64,000 nucleotides of DNA from contig NC_035444.2 of NCBI RefSeq assembly GCF_002127325.2, positions 77,621,392 to 77,685,391 on the forward strand. Direction: 5' to 3'. Below, one piece after another: positions 9,803-22,435 of this stretch. Source of the stretch: Helianthus annuus (taxonomy: Eukaryota; Streptophyta; Magnoliopsida; Asterales; Asteraceae). Under the pieces are notes generated by a model. It worked only from the letters and a program-made list of their open reading frames with translations, ran no database searches and had not been told where the DNA came from. A program made the position numbers and the translations under genes. Numbering within the stretch: position 1 is the first letter of the stretch; the number at the start of each line of letters is the position of its first letter.

Positions 9803-12800
9803 ATGAAGACAATGAGTGGACGTGGACGAGGAAACGTCAACATGACTCAGGCTCAGTTCACTAACCTGCTCAACACAGTGGCTGCAGCTTTCGCAGCTCA
9901 CCCTATAGGTAAGCTCGTTGTTTTAGGATGTTTAGATCCTACCGCCACATCGTCTTTTCGCCTCTAAACCTATTTCGCTTCACTCCTCACAACAGGTCAG
10001 CCTGCGCCTGTGCAACCACGTGTTTGTACTTTCAAGACCTTCATGGATTGCAAGCCTCTTCCTTTCAGTGGCACTGAGGGTGCCATAGGTCTCCTGCACT
10101 GGATCGAGAAGGTCGAAGCTGTCTTCGCTGTCTGCGAGTGTCCCCCTGCTAATTGGGTGAAGTTTGCTACTGGTACTCTTGAGGGAAGCGCACTTTCATG
10201 GTGGAAGGCGCAAATTCAAATGCTTGGTCTGGAGACTGCAAACGCTACTGCATGGGAAGATTTCAAGGATATGATCAAGGAAGAGTACTGTCACAGGGAT
10301 GACATCCACAAACTCGAGGACGAGTACTATGAACTCAAGATGGTTGGGTCTGAGATTGAGACCTACACCAAGCTGTCCAACGACTATGCTGCTCTTTGCC
10401 CAAACATGTCCCGACCCATGTACCGAAGGATCGAATTGTACATCAAGGGTTTAGTCCCGGAAATCAGGAGCCATGTAACCTCGGCCAACCTCACTGCCAT
10501 ACAGCCTGTGGTTCGTCTTGCCCACAAACTCACCAACCAGGCTGTGGAGGAGGGCAGGTTGCCCAAAAGGATCAGTGCTGCGGAAGGAACTTCCAGCGAT
10601 GGCAAACGAAAGTGGGATGGGAATCAGGGCAAGGATGCTAACTCTACTCAGGCCCCAGCTCAGCAAAGGAAAACTGACAACAACAAGGGCACTCAGCAAC
10701 AGGGTGGCTACCGGGGAAGCTACCCTAAGTGCAACGAGTGTAACAGGCACCACAATGGGGCATGTAACAAGGGTCAGTGTCAGCGATGCCACAAGATGGG
10801 GCACGAAGCTAAGGATTGTAGAAGTCAGCTCCCAGCAAGGCAGAATCAGCAACAACCTCAACAGCAACAGCAGCAGGGAAACAACCGGGCATGTTTTAAA
10901 TGCGGGGCAACTGGGCACATGCGAAAGGATTGCCCTGAACTGAATCCGAATCGCAACAATAATCAGGGAGCTGGGAACAATGAGCAAAACAACAATGCTG
11001 GAAATGGTGCAAGGGGAAGAGCTTTTGTGATTGGAGCTGGAGAAGCGAGGAACGACCCCAACGTCGTGGCGGGTAAGTTCCTACTTGATGATCGTTATGT
11101 TTCTGTGTTATTTGATTCCGGTGCCGATGCCAGTTATGTGTCCCTTCGCATTAGTAAGAAACTTAAGCACCCGCCCGCATTATTAAGTTCTAAGCACATC
11201 GTCGAGATAGCTAATGGTAAGAACATCGAGGCCACGCACATGATCCACGACTGCACACTAGAATTGTCTGGCCACACGTTTAGTATCGATCTTTTCCCCG
11301 TCAAACTTGGAAGCTTCGATGTCGTCATTGGTATGGATTGGTTATCCAAACATCGCGCTGAGATCCTCTGTCAAGAGAAAGCAGTTCGTATACCTCGCCG
11401 TTCTGGCCAACCCCTCATTGTTCAAGGCAACAAAGGTGGAGAAGTCACAGGTATTATCTCGCTTTTAAAAGCCCAGAAGTGTTTACAAAAAGGGCACACC
11501 GCTATCCTCGCACTCGTCACCGACACCCACAAAAAGGAAAAGAGGATTGAAGATTTTCCTGTAGTACGCGACTATCCCGAGGTATTTCCTGAGGAACTAC
11601 CTGGACTCCCTCCCCACCGTCAGGTCGAATTCCAAATCGAGCTAGCTCCCGGAGCAGCACCCATAGCTCGTGCACCGTACCGTCTAGCCCCTGCAGAACT
11701 GAAGGAACTCTCCACGCAATTACAGGAACTATTGGATAAAGGATTTATCCGTCCTAGTTCATCACCCTGGGGAGCCCCAGTACTCTTTGTCAAGAAGAAG
11801 GATGGCACATTCCGAATGTGCATCGACTATCTTGAGTTGAACAAGGTTACCATCAAGAATCGTTACCCTCTCCCACGCATCGACGACCTATTCGATCAGC
11901 TGCAAGGATCGAGCTACTATTCTAAGATCGACCTACGGTCAGGTTATCATCAGTTGAGAGTACGTGACGAAGATGTCTCCAAGACTGCGTTTAGGACCCG
12001 TTATGGTCACTATGAATTTCTCGTTATGCCTTTCGGAATGACCAACGCGCCGGCAGTGTTCATGGATCTTATGAACCGCGTATGTAAGCCTTACCTCGAC
12101 AAATTCGTGATTGTGTTTATCGATGACATCCTGATTTACTCGAAAAGTCAAGAAGAGCATGAACGACACCTACGCCTTATTCTGGAACTCCTTCGCAACG
12201 AGCAGCTGTACGCCAATTTCTCTAAATGTGACTTCTGGCTTCGAGAAGTCCATTTCCTCGGCCATGTAGTTAATAAGAACGGAATTCACGTCGACCCAGC
12301 TAAGATCGACTCGATAAAGAACTGGCCTACGCCTAAGACTCCCACTGAAGTTCGCCAATTCTTGGGCTTGGCAGGCTACTACCGCAGATTCATTCAGGGA
12401 TTCTCAAGGATTGCGCAACCCCTCACCATACTCACTCAGAAAGGCGTCGCCTACAAGTGGAATGAAGCACAGGAATCTGCTTTTCAGAGGCTTAAGGATA
12501 ACCTCTGTAGCGCTCCTATTCTCTCGTTGCCTGAAGGCACTGACGACTTTGTGGTTTACTGCGATGCGTCTATTCATGGGCTCGGTTGCGTGTTGATGCA
12601 ACGCGAGAAAGTTATTACCTACGCCTCTCGACAACTCAAGACGCATGAAAGAAACTACACTACGCATGATTTGGAACTGGGAGCAGTGATCTTTGCTCTG
12701 AAGATATGGAGACATTACCTGTACGGTACCAAGTGCACTATCTACACCGATCACAGGAGTCTCGAGCATATCTTTAGGCAAAAGGAATTGAACATGAGAC

Positions 12801-14428
12801 AACGTCGATGGGTCGAACTCTTGAATGACTACGAATGCGCCATCAAGTACCATCCGGGCAAGGCCAATGTCGTGGCAGACGCCCTCAGCCGAAAGGACAC
12901 TATACCAAAGCGCGTGCGAGCATTGCAACTTACCATCCAGTCTAACCTCCCTACCCAGATCCGAAATGCTCAAGTTGAAGCATTGAAACCGGAAAACATC
13001 AGGGCTGAGTCTCTGCGAGGGTCGAGACAGCGACTAGAACAGAAAGAAGATGGCGCTTACTATGTAACAGGGCGCATTTGGGTTCCACTCTTTGGAGGTT
13101 TACGTGAACTCGTGATGGACGAAGCCCACAAGTCCTGCTACTCAGTACATCCTGGTTCGGACAAGATGTACCACGACTTGAAGACTACATATTGGTGGCC
13201 TGGCATGAAGGCCCACATAGCAGCATATGTCAGCAAATGTTTGACTTGCGCGAGAGTCAAGACAGAATACCAGAAGCCAGCAGGTCTACTCCAACAACCA
13301 GAAATCCCGAAATGGAAATGGGAGTAAATTTCCATGGATTTTGTTACAGGGCTACCTAGGTCTCAACGCGGAAATGACACCATTTGGGTAATAGTTGATC
13401 GATTGACCAAGTCCGCGCACTTTCTGGCTATTAAAGAAACAGACAAGTTTTCTACCTTGGCGGAAATTTACTTAAAGGAAGTAGTTTCGAGGCACGGGGT
13501 GCCAACCTCAATTATTTCCGACCGAGACGCTCGTTTTACTTCGGAATTGTGGCAAGCTATGCACAAATCCTTTGGCTCACGCTTGGACATGAGCACCGCA
13601 TATCACCCGCAAACGGATGGACAGTCTGAACGCACCATCCAAACCCTAGAAGACATGCTTAGAGCGTGTGTGATCGATTTTGGCAAGAACTGGGAGAAGC
13701 ATCTACCGCTAGTAGAGTTCTCCTACAACAACAGCTACCACACTAGCATTCAGGCAGCACCTTTTGAGGCATTGTACGGTCGTAAATGCCGGTCACCTCT
13801 CTGCTGGGCAGAAATCGGTGATAGTCAAATCACGGGCCCAGAGATGGTGGTAGATACAACGGAAAAGATTGCCCAGATCAGACAACGCATGGCGGCAGCT
13901 CGTGACCGTCAGAAGAGTTACGCTGATAAGCGTAGGAAACCATTGGAATTCCAGGTCGGTGACCGGGTTCTACTTAAAGTCTCACCCTGGAAGGGGGTGG
14001 TTCGCTTTGGTAAACGGGGCAAGCTTAATCCGCGATACATTGGACCATTCGAAATTACCGAGAAAGTCGGTAAAGTTGCTTATAGATTGAACCTGCCTGA
14101 GGAACTGAGTGCGGTACACAACGTTTTTCATGTATCTAATCTGAAGAAGTGTCTATCAGATGAAACGCTCGTGATTCCTTTCAAGGAACTAACTATTAAC
14201 GAACAGCTACACTTTACTGAGGAACCGATTGAAATCACGGATCGAGAGATCAAAATCCTCAAACGTAGCCAAATACCTCTTGTACGAGTCCGTTGGAACT
14301 CGCGACGTGGCCCAGAGTATACCTGGGAGCGGGAAGACCAGATGAAGCACAAGTATCCCCAGTTGTTCCCAAACGAAAACCCCAGCACTGAAGCTACAAC
14401 CGAATTTCGGGACGAAATTCCAAACTAA
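9803..14428 (+). pseudogene. Element A gag-pol polyprotein with one nonsense codon
   Basis: Two exons are proposed: 9803-9908 and 9996-14428, about 1,512 codons. A second in-frame ATG lies at 9812. From the frame position at 10010, domains in order are: gag capsid region (residues about 25-120), two CCHC knuckles ([14 protein letters not shown] about 257, [14 protein letters not shown] about 295), aspartic protease LFDSGAD (about 367), reverse transcriptase with FIDDILIY (DD about 705), RNase H ([10 protein letters not shown] about 848), integrase H2C2 zinc region (about 1040-1085), integrase core and a chromodomain-like tail ([16 protein letters not shown]). An in-frame TAA at 13325-13327, just before the integrase core, splits the frame. 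Element B has a sense codon there. The RT motif reads DYLELNK where B has DYRELNK. Apart from these two changes it looks recently functional. Confidence 0.93.
9909..9995 (+). other. Putative GT-AG intron in element A gag
   Basis: Donor GTAAGC follows CCTATAG and acceptor ACAACAG precedes GTCAGCCT; length 87 nt. Removing it joins the N-terminal MSGRGRGN segment to the capsid frame through a split glycine codon (phase 1). Read without splicing, the frame meets TAA near 9965. Element B has an intron at the same codon with unrelated internal sequence. The alternative is initiation at an ATG inside exon 2 (the conserved MDCK/MDCR). Confidence 0.7.
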
Positions 14429-14530
14429 CGGGGGGATGATGTGACACCCCGTTGAAACGCTTTCACTTACGCTAGCTTGACAGTGGCTGCCTTAACTTTC
14501 GGGACGAAAGTTCCTAAAACTTGGGGATAA
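14429..14530 (+). other. Element A 3' untranslated region and polypurine tract
   Basis: Short non-coding stretch after the pol stop. TTGGGGATAA (14521-14530) directly abuts the 3' LTR and is the likely polypurine tract. Element B has the identical ten bases in the same place. CGGGACGAAA occurs twice upstream. Confidence 0.8.
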
Positions 14531-16955
14531 TGTGACACTTCGGATTTTCCCGGGGAAACCTTTTGATGTAACTTACGTGTATATGTGTTTTTGAATGAAA
14601 ATTTGATCTATTGTTGTTCATGTTATGTGTATGTATGTATACGCGTATATAGATATATATGTGTGTTATATATATATAGGAGCCGAAACCCGACTCGAGA
14701 CCGCTTGGTCTCGAGTGAACAGCAAGTGTTGGGCCGGTTAGGGCCTTGCGACCGAGAACCCAATCCGGAAACCCCTAAGCCCACTCGTGACATTATATAA
14801 ACCAACCCTCCCCTCCCTTAATTATTTTTACAACACACCTCTCACACTCACCCTCCTACTCTCCCCTCATTTCTCCTTCACTAAAACCCTAGCACAACCC
14901 CACAACCGGCTGCAAGAACACTTTCGGATCGGCTCAAATTCATCACCCGGGACTCCACCTCATTGTTTTCTTGCACACCCTTTGAGTACACTATAACCGG
15001 TTAGTGGTTTTAGCTCTTTTCTAGATGTTCATGTGTTAATAATGTCACTAGGATGAATATATATTATGTGTTACTATGATTCTTGTGTATGGATGATGAT
15101 TGTTTGCCATGTTTTGTGTGAATCAAAATGTGTGAAATGGATAACCGGTTAACATATTTTTGTCCGGAATGTTTAGATAGAATGAATATTCATGACTTTG
15201 GTTGAATGGTTAGCATCCGTTTATGCTTAGGAACCGAGAATGATAATGTCTATTATGTCCGTTCATGTTGTGATGTTTAGTGATAAAATGTGTTCTAATA
15301 TTTCTATGAGGGATTTGATGATTTTGTTATCCGAATGATATTAAAGTGAAGTTAGGGATTGAATGTTCATGAATGATGTTGAATGTTAATTGAATATGAT
15401 GAACAACTTGAATGTCATATAAATATTTTCAAATATGCTTTGTTTAATCTGTTTTGTGCACATTTTAGACAAGAAAACATGTTAGTGGATATAGTACACA
15501 ATTTGCATGAAATTGCAATCCTATTGGTCAGTACATTGCAGGTTCTAGAAGATTTGTTGTGCACGTAATCGCGGTTGCGAGTCGCAACCTTTGGTTGCGA
15601 CTCGAGACCACATCAAGTCTTGTCGAGATCTCCCGGTTGCGAGTCGCAATCAACGCGTATCGAATCCGGTTGCGAGTCGTAACCACTGCTGCTAAGTCGG
15701 AACCGCCAGTTGCGAGTCGTAACCTCTGGTTGCGACTCGTAACCAAAACGTGATGAACCGAGACCTCGGTTGCGAGTCGTAACCTCGGTTGCGAGTCGCA
15801 ACCACCCTGTCTCGACTGGACTATTTTGGTGTTATTGGGCTTTAACTGTTGGGCTTTCTGTTGACTGGACTACGTGTTGTTGCTGCTGATTGTATGTTTA
15901 GGGCTGACCCAATAACCCAACTGTTTGTTGTTACGCATGTTATACGTGTTTGCTATATGTGTTTGCCGTACGTGTTCGCTATGTGTTTACTTGTACCCGA
16001 CTTGACCCATATTTGGTAACCATGTTAGGACGTGGTGACCAACATACTTGACCGGGTAAAATATCTACCGAGCAACCCAAGGTGAGTTCACAACTTAAAA
16101 GCATGCGTCCCGGTGGTTTGGGACACGAGACTAAAACAACCCTATCCCCTTGTAAAGGGGATACCATTTACATTCCTTCCCTAGTTATTGGGAACAAACT
16201 TACTTTTCCTTCCCTTGTCATTGGGAAACCTTTTAGTTAATTACTGTTTATACGGAATGCAACCAAACGGCACTAAACGCAACTCTATCACTCAAGTCCC
16301 TACTACATAATACCGATTAGTCGCCGGGGCCAGGCGAACGGGTTATTAGTTGATAGCGCTATTTAGGTTTTACCAACCTCACACCGTGCCATGGTATGGG
16401 ATCGGTCGTGAACTAATGTACTCAGGCATCCGTCAATGATGATAGAACATTGACATCGGGGCATCCTGCGGAAACGCAAACGGTTACCTAGTGTTCGGTA
16501 TTGGAAAAACAGTTTAGTCGCTAACTTTTGGGGTAGCTCCCCATGGCATGTATAAACGGATAAATTAACTGGTGAAACAAGTTTTTGGTAATTAAAACTG
16601 GACAACTAGTGAACTCACTCAGCATTATTGTTGACCCCTTACTGCATGCTTTGCAGGTAACCAGTGACGAAGGAGCTTGCTGCTTGGGAACGAGTAGTGT
16701 CTGTCCACCCTTGTGTTGGGTGTTACCTTATCTTGAACTATGAACTTTGTTTAAACTACCTTACTTATGCTTCCGCTACTTATCACTGTTTGAACTTGAA
16801 ACCTTAAACTCTGAACATGATATTTGCTAATCTTATGGTTAGTAAGTATTACTTTTGTTATCAATTTAATTATTCAGTATAATTGGTGGCTGGATCCTGG
16901 TCAGTCACGCCCTCGAAGCGGGTGTTATCCGCAGGTGGAATTTGGGGGTGTGACA
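14531..16955 (+). repeat. 3' LTR of element A
   Basis: 2,425 bp, the same length as the 5' LTR and matching it at all but about six visible positions. It contains the TATA box at 14794-14801 and the near-palindrome cluster at 15573-15803. It is followed by the TSD copy AATGT (16956-16960). Confidence 0.97.
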
Positions 16956-19745
16956 AATGTCTTTTTCGACAGCAATCCCTTCATCTTCTATTCCACCAAA
17001 GTTCGTAACACTGCTTCAAGCTATTGACATTCAGATTCATAGCAGTCCCTCCCACGAACCCTTTACTGAGAGTTTAACTTTAACAATAGCTGTGTCTGAA
17101 CCTGTTCAATTAGCTAACCCAGAAACAGTGAGAAGGCTACACCTCTTGAATTTTAGGAAATTCTTGATGGTATTTCAAGTGGAGCAGCTACTACAAATGT
17201 CAAATCCACTAATTTAAATTTGGACAGTAGTTTCATCATTCAGACCCCCTTGAAGGCAACCACTGCTGTGTCTACCAAGGTATCCACTGGTGAGTTCAAG
17301 TTAACCACTGGTGAGATCACTAAGGTAACCACTGATGCAGAGGGAAGTCCCCAGAACCAAGAACAAGGGGCATTTTATAATGAAAATTTGGAGATACCTT
17401 CTCTGTCAAAAGCAGATACAAGCACCTCTGGTGGGAATTCAGATGATCCTATTAAGTTAGGTGATGGATTAAAATACCAGGATTTGACGGAGAGGATATC
17501 CAACTTGGAAACAATTGTTGCTTATATGAAAGATCAATTGAAGCAGTTGGTGGATGCTTTCAAAAGTCGACCTTCTCATCAGCAGTTATGCCAAGAGCTT
17601 TGGAATTCAGTACAACCCATTCTTGCAGCTTAGCTGAGATTCAACTTAATTCCCACATGAAACTAATTAGAGTTATGGTTGAAGTAAGATACAAAGACAC
17701 ACAGGCTGACATCAAGGGCATAAAAGAATCCATTGCAAAGTTAACTAGTACTACCCCTGCACCTGTGTTTGAAAAAGATGATAAGGGGGAGAAGGATTCC
17801 ATGAAAAACTTTGGCAAACCAACACTAAGGAATCAGCCAAAACAAAATCCAAACTCTGCCAAGCAAACTTCTGCTAAATCTTGTGGAAAATCTGATACTG
17901 GTAAGAAAAAGGGAATTGATGATACCCTTAACAAACAGACAGATAAGAAGATTGAAGCAAAGCAGAATAAGAAGGATACAAAAGAATGTAGAACAGATGT
18001 GTTGAGGCAGGAGTTATTGAAAAAAGCGAAGAAAGAAAACAAAGTGCTCAACATTGGAACCTCAAATAGAAGTAAATCACACAAACACAACAAATCTCCT
18101 ATTGTCATATTTCCTAGACCAATATCACCACCAGAAAAACCAACCACTACTGCGAAACTTAAAACCAATGCTGAACCAAAGAAGCCAGATTCTGATACAC
18201 CTAAACGAAAACTCTCACCAGAAAAACCACCTGTCAAAAAGCAGAATACAAAATCCTCATCACCAGTACCAGCCTCCACTGAAACAATTGTTGATGCAAC
18301 AAATGCTTCAACAGATGTTAAGACAACAGGGGTTGAGACACCAGTTGTTTAAACAGTTGTTAGTCAATCCACTGATTCTACCCAATTTCAATTCCCTTCA
18401 CAATCAACCCTTACACTCATAGCACGTTCTTCTTCCCGAACTCCTCCTCCTCCAACATCTGTTTACACAAGAAAGAGAAAATTCATGGTGCATGAAGAAG
18501 AGAAGGAAGAAAAAGATATACCCGCACCAATTATGTTATCATCTGCTCCATTCATTCAAACTTCACCTAAACTATTCATTCCACCTCCATCACCAAAAAT
18601 CAACCCATTGGCAGTAAATTTCCCTCTGGAACTATTGTAGTTCAGGATGAAATGACTTAATTTTACACAGAGGATGATCCATCGAAAAGAACCTTCCCAT
18701 CTTTTCATGGATTCGAAACTCCAAAGAATATTGATGAATATCTGAAGCTAAAGGGCAAGCAAGCAGAATATCAGGCAAAAGAAGAGAGTAAAGGGCTAGG
18801 AGACATCAACTTATCAGGTCGCATGCAACATTGGCTTAGTCAAGTTAAGAAGTTAGAAGATTTTGCTAGAGACCTGAGTAAGAAAATGTCAAATCTGTCA
18901 CCAAATGCAGAGCTACAAAAGATATTAAGGAATGATTTCTTGAACATTATCATGGATACCAAGCCCCACAAAGCCTACAGGTCTGATTTCAAAGACTGGC
19001 CCCTTGAAGCTCTTAAAGAGGAAGTTAATAGGATTGAAAAGATGAATAAAGATCCTCAAATGGAAAAATCTGCTCCCAACTGGAAACAATACAAAAAGGT
19101 TGAAGTGGATGAAGTGTTGAAGTACAAGAGAATGAGGGCAGAACTTCTAGCAGCTAAGTATGGGACTGCTAGACAAATTGGAAAATTGTCCGGGCAGTAT
19201 ATTGATCGAGCTTACAGAGATGAAACCACTGTTAGACGTCGGCAAACCATTACATCTAAAAAGCTGTTCTCATCAGCAGATGTATCCATCGCTGCCTTGA
19301 ACCAAAGAAAAAGACAACAACTGATTGATGAGGAAGATGAAAAGAGAGAAGCTGAAATCAGAAATGAGTCTATCAGAAATCAGTTACGATATGGATTGGA
19401 TGATGCTTCGTTGCAATTACAAGCTCAAGTTGCTCAAACACTTCAGAAGTTGGCAAGCAGGCCTCAATCGGCAAACTCCTCTCAAATAAAACTTCTCCCA
19501 AGAAACCCATCAGACCCAAAAATACTAAAGTGGAAGTCTGACAAACAGACCCATGAATTGAATTTGATCAAGTTTGATGGTAGTGTTGAAACGATATCAA
19601 GGGAGAATGCACTTGGTCTAAATCCAGTTGACCTCTAAGATCTTTTTAACCTTCAACTTGATTGGGATGAAGATGATACTGATTCCTTCGATTTTGAGCT
19701 CCAATTCAAAGGGCAGATCCAGGAAAGGTTGATGAGAGAATAAAG
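16956..19745 (+). pseudogene. Element G extra ORF, 3' part
   Basis: Continuation of the frame broken by element A; the codon phase matches exactly across the insertion. It then decays: a frameshift with a stop near 17150-17217, another shift near 17630, TAA at 18350-18352, and further shifts before a long open segment 18823-19638. That segment is highly charged and helical-looking (RKRQQLIDEEDEKREAEIRN) and carries a SKKLFSSADVSIAALNQRKR stretch. The middle is Ser/Thr/Lys-rich and low in complexity. No polymerase, protease or integrase motif is present. The whole product would have exceeded 1,200 residues. I read it as an accessory ORF of a copia element whose remaining parts are not in the window. 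Confidence 0.55.
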
Positions 19746-20086
19746 ATCTGTTGATTTCTAAAGTCTGCTGATTTCTTGATTTAGCTTTGCTGAAAGTTGT
19801 TGAGGCAGGTGATTGTGTGTTTGTAATTAATGTTTATTGAAACTTAAGTTTTATTCAAATTCTATTAAGTTTTGTTAGACATCTTTTATATGTACTTATG
19901 TCTATAAACAGTTTATATTGTCTTTTTGGGTAAACAGTTTACATTGTCAATGGCTGGATACGTGCTTTTTTGGATAAGAGAATGGAAATAATCGTATGTA
20001 ACTGATATATTAATCGATAATCTATGTTTATATTTGTCTTTTAGCTATAATAGATAACACGTTTTGGTACAATATCTATATACCTA
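19746..20086. other. AT-rich spacer after element G
   Basis: No gene, RNA or repeat recognised. The sequence is AT-rich with TTTGTTAGAC and GTAAACAGTTTA type stretches. It may be the 3' untranslated end of element G. Confidence 0.4.
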
Positions 20087-20164
20087 TCTATACTTTCTAT
20101 TAATATGTGTTATGCATGGTTTTCTAAGAAACCACTCGTGTTTGCAGACGGGTCTTACCGTTAG
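20087..20164 (+). mobile_element. 78-bp mini-Helitron candidate
   Basis: Begins TCTATACTTTCTATTA after an A and ends GGGTCTTACCGTTAG before a T. The large Helitron nearby (minus strand) begins TCTATACTATCTATTA and ends GGGTCTTACTACTAG, so both ends match closely. A weak hairpin (ACTCGT with ACGGGT) precedes the 3' end. The usual CTAG is TTAG here. So little lies between the ends that it would be a terminal-only deletion derivative. Confidence 0.5.
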
Positions 20165-20362
20165 TTATGATAATAAAGAAAAGGATCCACTAAAAAGTGG
20201 ATTTTGCCTAAGTAGCTATAACAACCCTCCTAAAATAATTCCGACACCCTAAAAAATTTAGAACTCTCCAATATGTCTTAAAATACACCCCGTATACGAT
20301 AAATAGCCCTTAATACCTTTGATTTTATAAAATAAAAATAAAAACAAATTTTATTGTTTTCT

Positions 20363-20552
20363 GGCGGGCCGCGAAGACCATCTCTTCGTCTTACGCGAGC
20401 CGCGACAGATCAAGATCAGGGCGCACCCCTGAGCTGCCACGTGGCAGCCTCGTGTCGGGCCTAGTGGCCGAATCAGCCAAGCTAGGGCCTACCCTAGCTG
20501 GCCTTGCGGGCCGTGAAGCCCCTGGCTGAAGCTTACACGGGGCGCGACAAAC
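20363..20552 (+). repeat. GCGGGCCGCGA direct repeats in solo LTR H
   Basis: Four related GC-rich words, GCGGGCCGCGA, GCGAGCCGCGA, GCGGGCCGTGA and CGGGGCGCGA, stand in the 200 bp before the TATA box at 20567. They resemble the GC-rich clusters of other LTRs here, but are direct repeats more than hairpins. Confidence 0.7.
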
Positions 20553-20566
20553 CTGATGATCAGCCC

Positions 20567-20574
20567 TATAAATA
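20567..20574 (+). promoter_or_regulatory. TATA box of solo LTR H
   Basis: TATAAATA in the context GCCCTATAAATAGC, about 350 bp into the LTR and followed by a CT-rich leader (TTTTTCTTTCTCTCTC). Confidence 0.7.
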
Positions 20575-21419
20575 GCAACGAGAGGTTCGGTCGACAAATC
20601 GCTCAAACTTTTTCTTTCTCTCTCATTTTCTAAAGTGTAGACACTATAATCGGGTGTTATAAACCCCTAATTAATGAAGTTCTGCCTCGATGTAAGTATT
20701 ATAACCCCCGGTTACGTATTAGATACACTGCCCGATTGATCTAGGGTTCCGTAACGGCTGTCGAGGTTCTGCCCGACATAGTCGTTGGAATTCTATCTCG
20801 GGGAGGGTATTACTAATGTAAATATTGGGTTATTATACTAACACGTGTGCATTGTGTAATTAATAGATAATCACCAGGAAATCACAAAGGAAAACCCTAA
20901 GATAGCAATGTGAGTAATCTCCTTTTTGTAAACTGTTTTTACAAAACCTTAAATATTTTACAATATGATTAGCAGTGATTGAGTCTTTGTAATTCTTCAA
21001 TTACTGCCGGTATGTTGGGGTTTTGTATACAAAATGTGGAACACGTTACCATTGGACAAAGAGTTAGCCAATGTGTAATATGACCCACCAGTCAGGATTG
21101 ACAGTACTGAATGAGTAATTGTGTAGATATAAACATTGTAATCGCTCTCAATACTGTCAATTGATAAAACTCTTCTTGATTAAACTGGGATTCACTCACC
21201 AGTATTTCCCACTGACAAAATGTTTTTAAATGCGTTTCAGGTAACAAAATGTGAAAGCCAAATAGAAGCCAGCTGGACAGCACTAAAGGCTTGGAAAAGT
21301 GGCTATAAAAGTTACCTAAATAAAGAAGATCTTTTATTTCAATAAAATAGGATTGACCCCTATAAATCAGTTTGTAATGAAAACTTGGGTTTTATCCCAA
21401 TATATTTATTTATATAAAA

Positions 21420-21449
21420 CTAGTAGTAAGACCCGTGTGAACACACGGG
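21420..21449 (-). other. Helitron 3' terminus and hairpin
   Basis: On the minus strand: stem CCCGTGTG, loop TT, stem CACACGGG, then 12 nt ending CTAG. The stem is perfect (21432-21439 with 21442-21449). Hairpin plus CTRR end is the diagnostic Helitron 3' structure. Confidence 0.9.
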
Positions 21450-22435
21450 GAGGTTTAATAATGATCGAAATCAAATACTAAAAAACAGATTATAATATAT
21501 CGTTTAAATTGTTTGCGTTTAGTTACATATCTTTATAAAACAATGTTAAAGATAGTATCTGTTAGGACATAAAAATTTCATTACTATGTTACGAACAAAG
21601 AGAAAATAAATGCCATTACTTGACACCATAGACCCACTTTTCTTGGTTGCTTGTGTAAGTTATCAACTCCTCTAGAAACAATAGCAACTCAATCCTGTTG
21701 ACTCCAAATTATTAATTGCGAATATGTGGAGTATATTGTACATATTTTAAGATGGGATTACTATAGCGTATAACCAGTTACTTGCAGCAGTGACATTATT
21801 TCACATCATGAGGTAAAAGCTACGTACCAAAAATCCATCAGTTTTAAAATATGAGAAAATATTCACTTGAAGTGATGGAAACTTAGTTACCTCGTGCCTT
21901 GCAAGTAGAAGACTGTCTGCTTCAGTCTCGATTTCAAACACTATTTTGTTGTATCCAGTATCGAAACAAAAAAATAAAAACCCATTTTAGACACCAAATC
22001 CAATCGCTCTCTCCTACCATGACAACAACATCAGGCATAAGTCATAAGTGAAGCTACAATACATTCAGAAACAAAGGTCCTCTGTCTCTGTTTCAAGCCA
22101 ATAATTGACTGACCTTAAATCCGTAACTGCAAGTGGCGCTGAATTTCTTGGTCTCAATACCCAACATACCTGAAATTGACAATTACTATCCCGTAAGCTT
22201 CAAAACCACAGCAAAAATCATACATAACAACCTAAGTGTCGAGATGCATTAAGGAAAACCGTTACCTGAGATGTAAACGAAGAGAATGTGATGGCTCAAT
22301 GATGGTTTCCGGATGATCTGATGTCGACGTTAGGGTAACATTATTCCATTGGCTAACAAATCCAACAAAACATACAAAGCCTACTGCAAAAAAAAATAAA
22401 TAAACAAATAACTATAAAAGCCCTAACATTTCTAG
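21450..22435 (-). other. Helitron interior with possible captured exons
   Basis: No confident gene. On the minus strand, about 22268-22330 reads as an exon-like segment ending CATCTCAG before GTAACGG. A second starts after an acceptor TTTCAG near 22170 and reads on to about 22090. Their joint frame soon stops, and I cannot name a parent gene. The remainder is AT-rich and featureless. Confidence 0.35.

Larger units (their letters stand above)
7092..16955 (+). mobile_element. Element A: full-length Ty3/gypsy retrotransposon, Tekay-like
   Basis: A complete 9,864-bp element with two 2,425-bp LTRs (7092-9516, 14531-16955), primer-binding site, gag-pol and polypurine tract. The 5-bp TSD AATGT is exact (7087-7091 and 16956-16960). 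Direct reading shows about six substitutions between the LTRs (near 8099, 8358, 9210, 9229, 9377 and 9381 of the left copy) and no length change, or about 0.25 percent. With the commonly used plant rate of 1.3e-8 per site per year that is roughly 0.1 million years. It split the element G extra ORF. Gag-pol carries one in-frame stop, so the copy may be non-autonomous. Confidence 0.97.

Noticed and set aside
10451..10987. Minus-strand open frame of 178 codons in element A
   Set aside because: A shadow of the gag frame; hydrophobic low-complexity translation with no homologue that I know.
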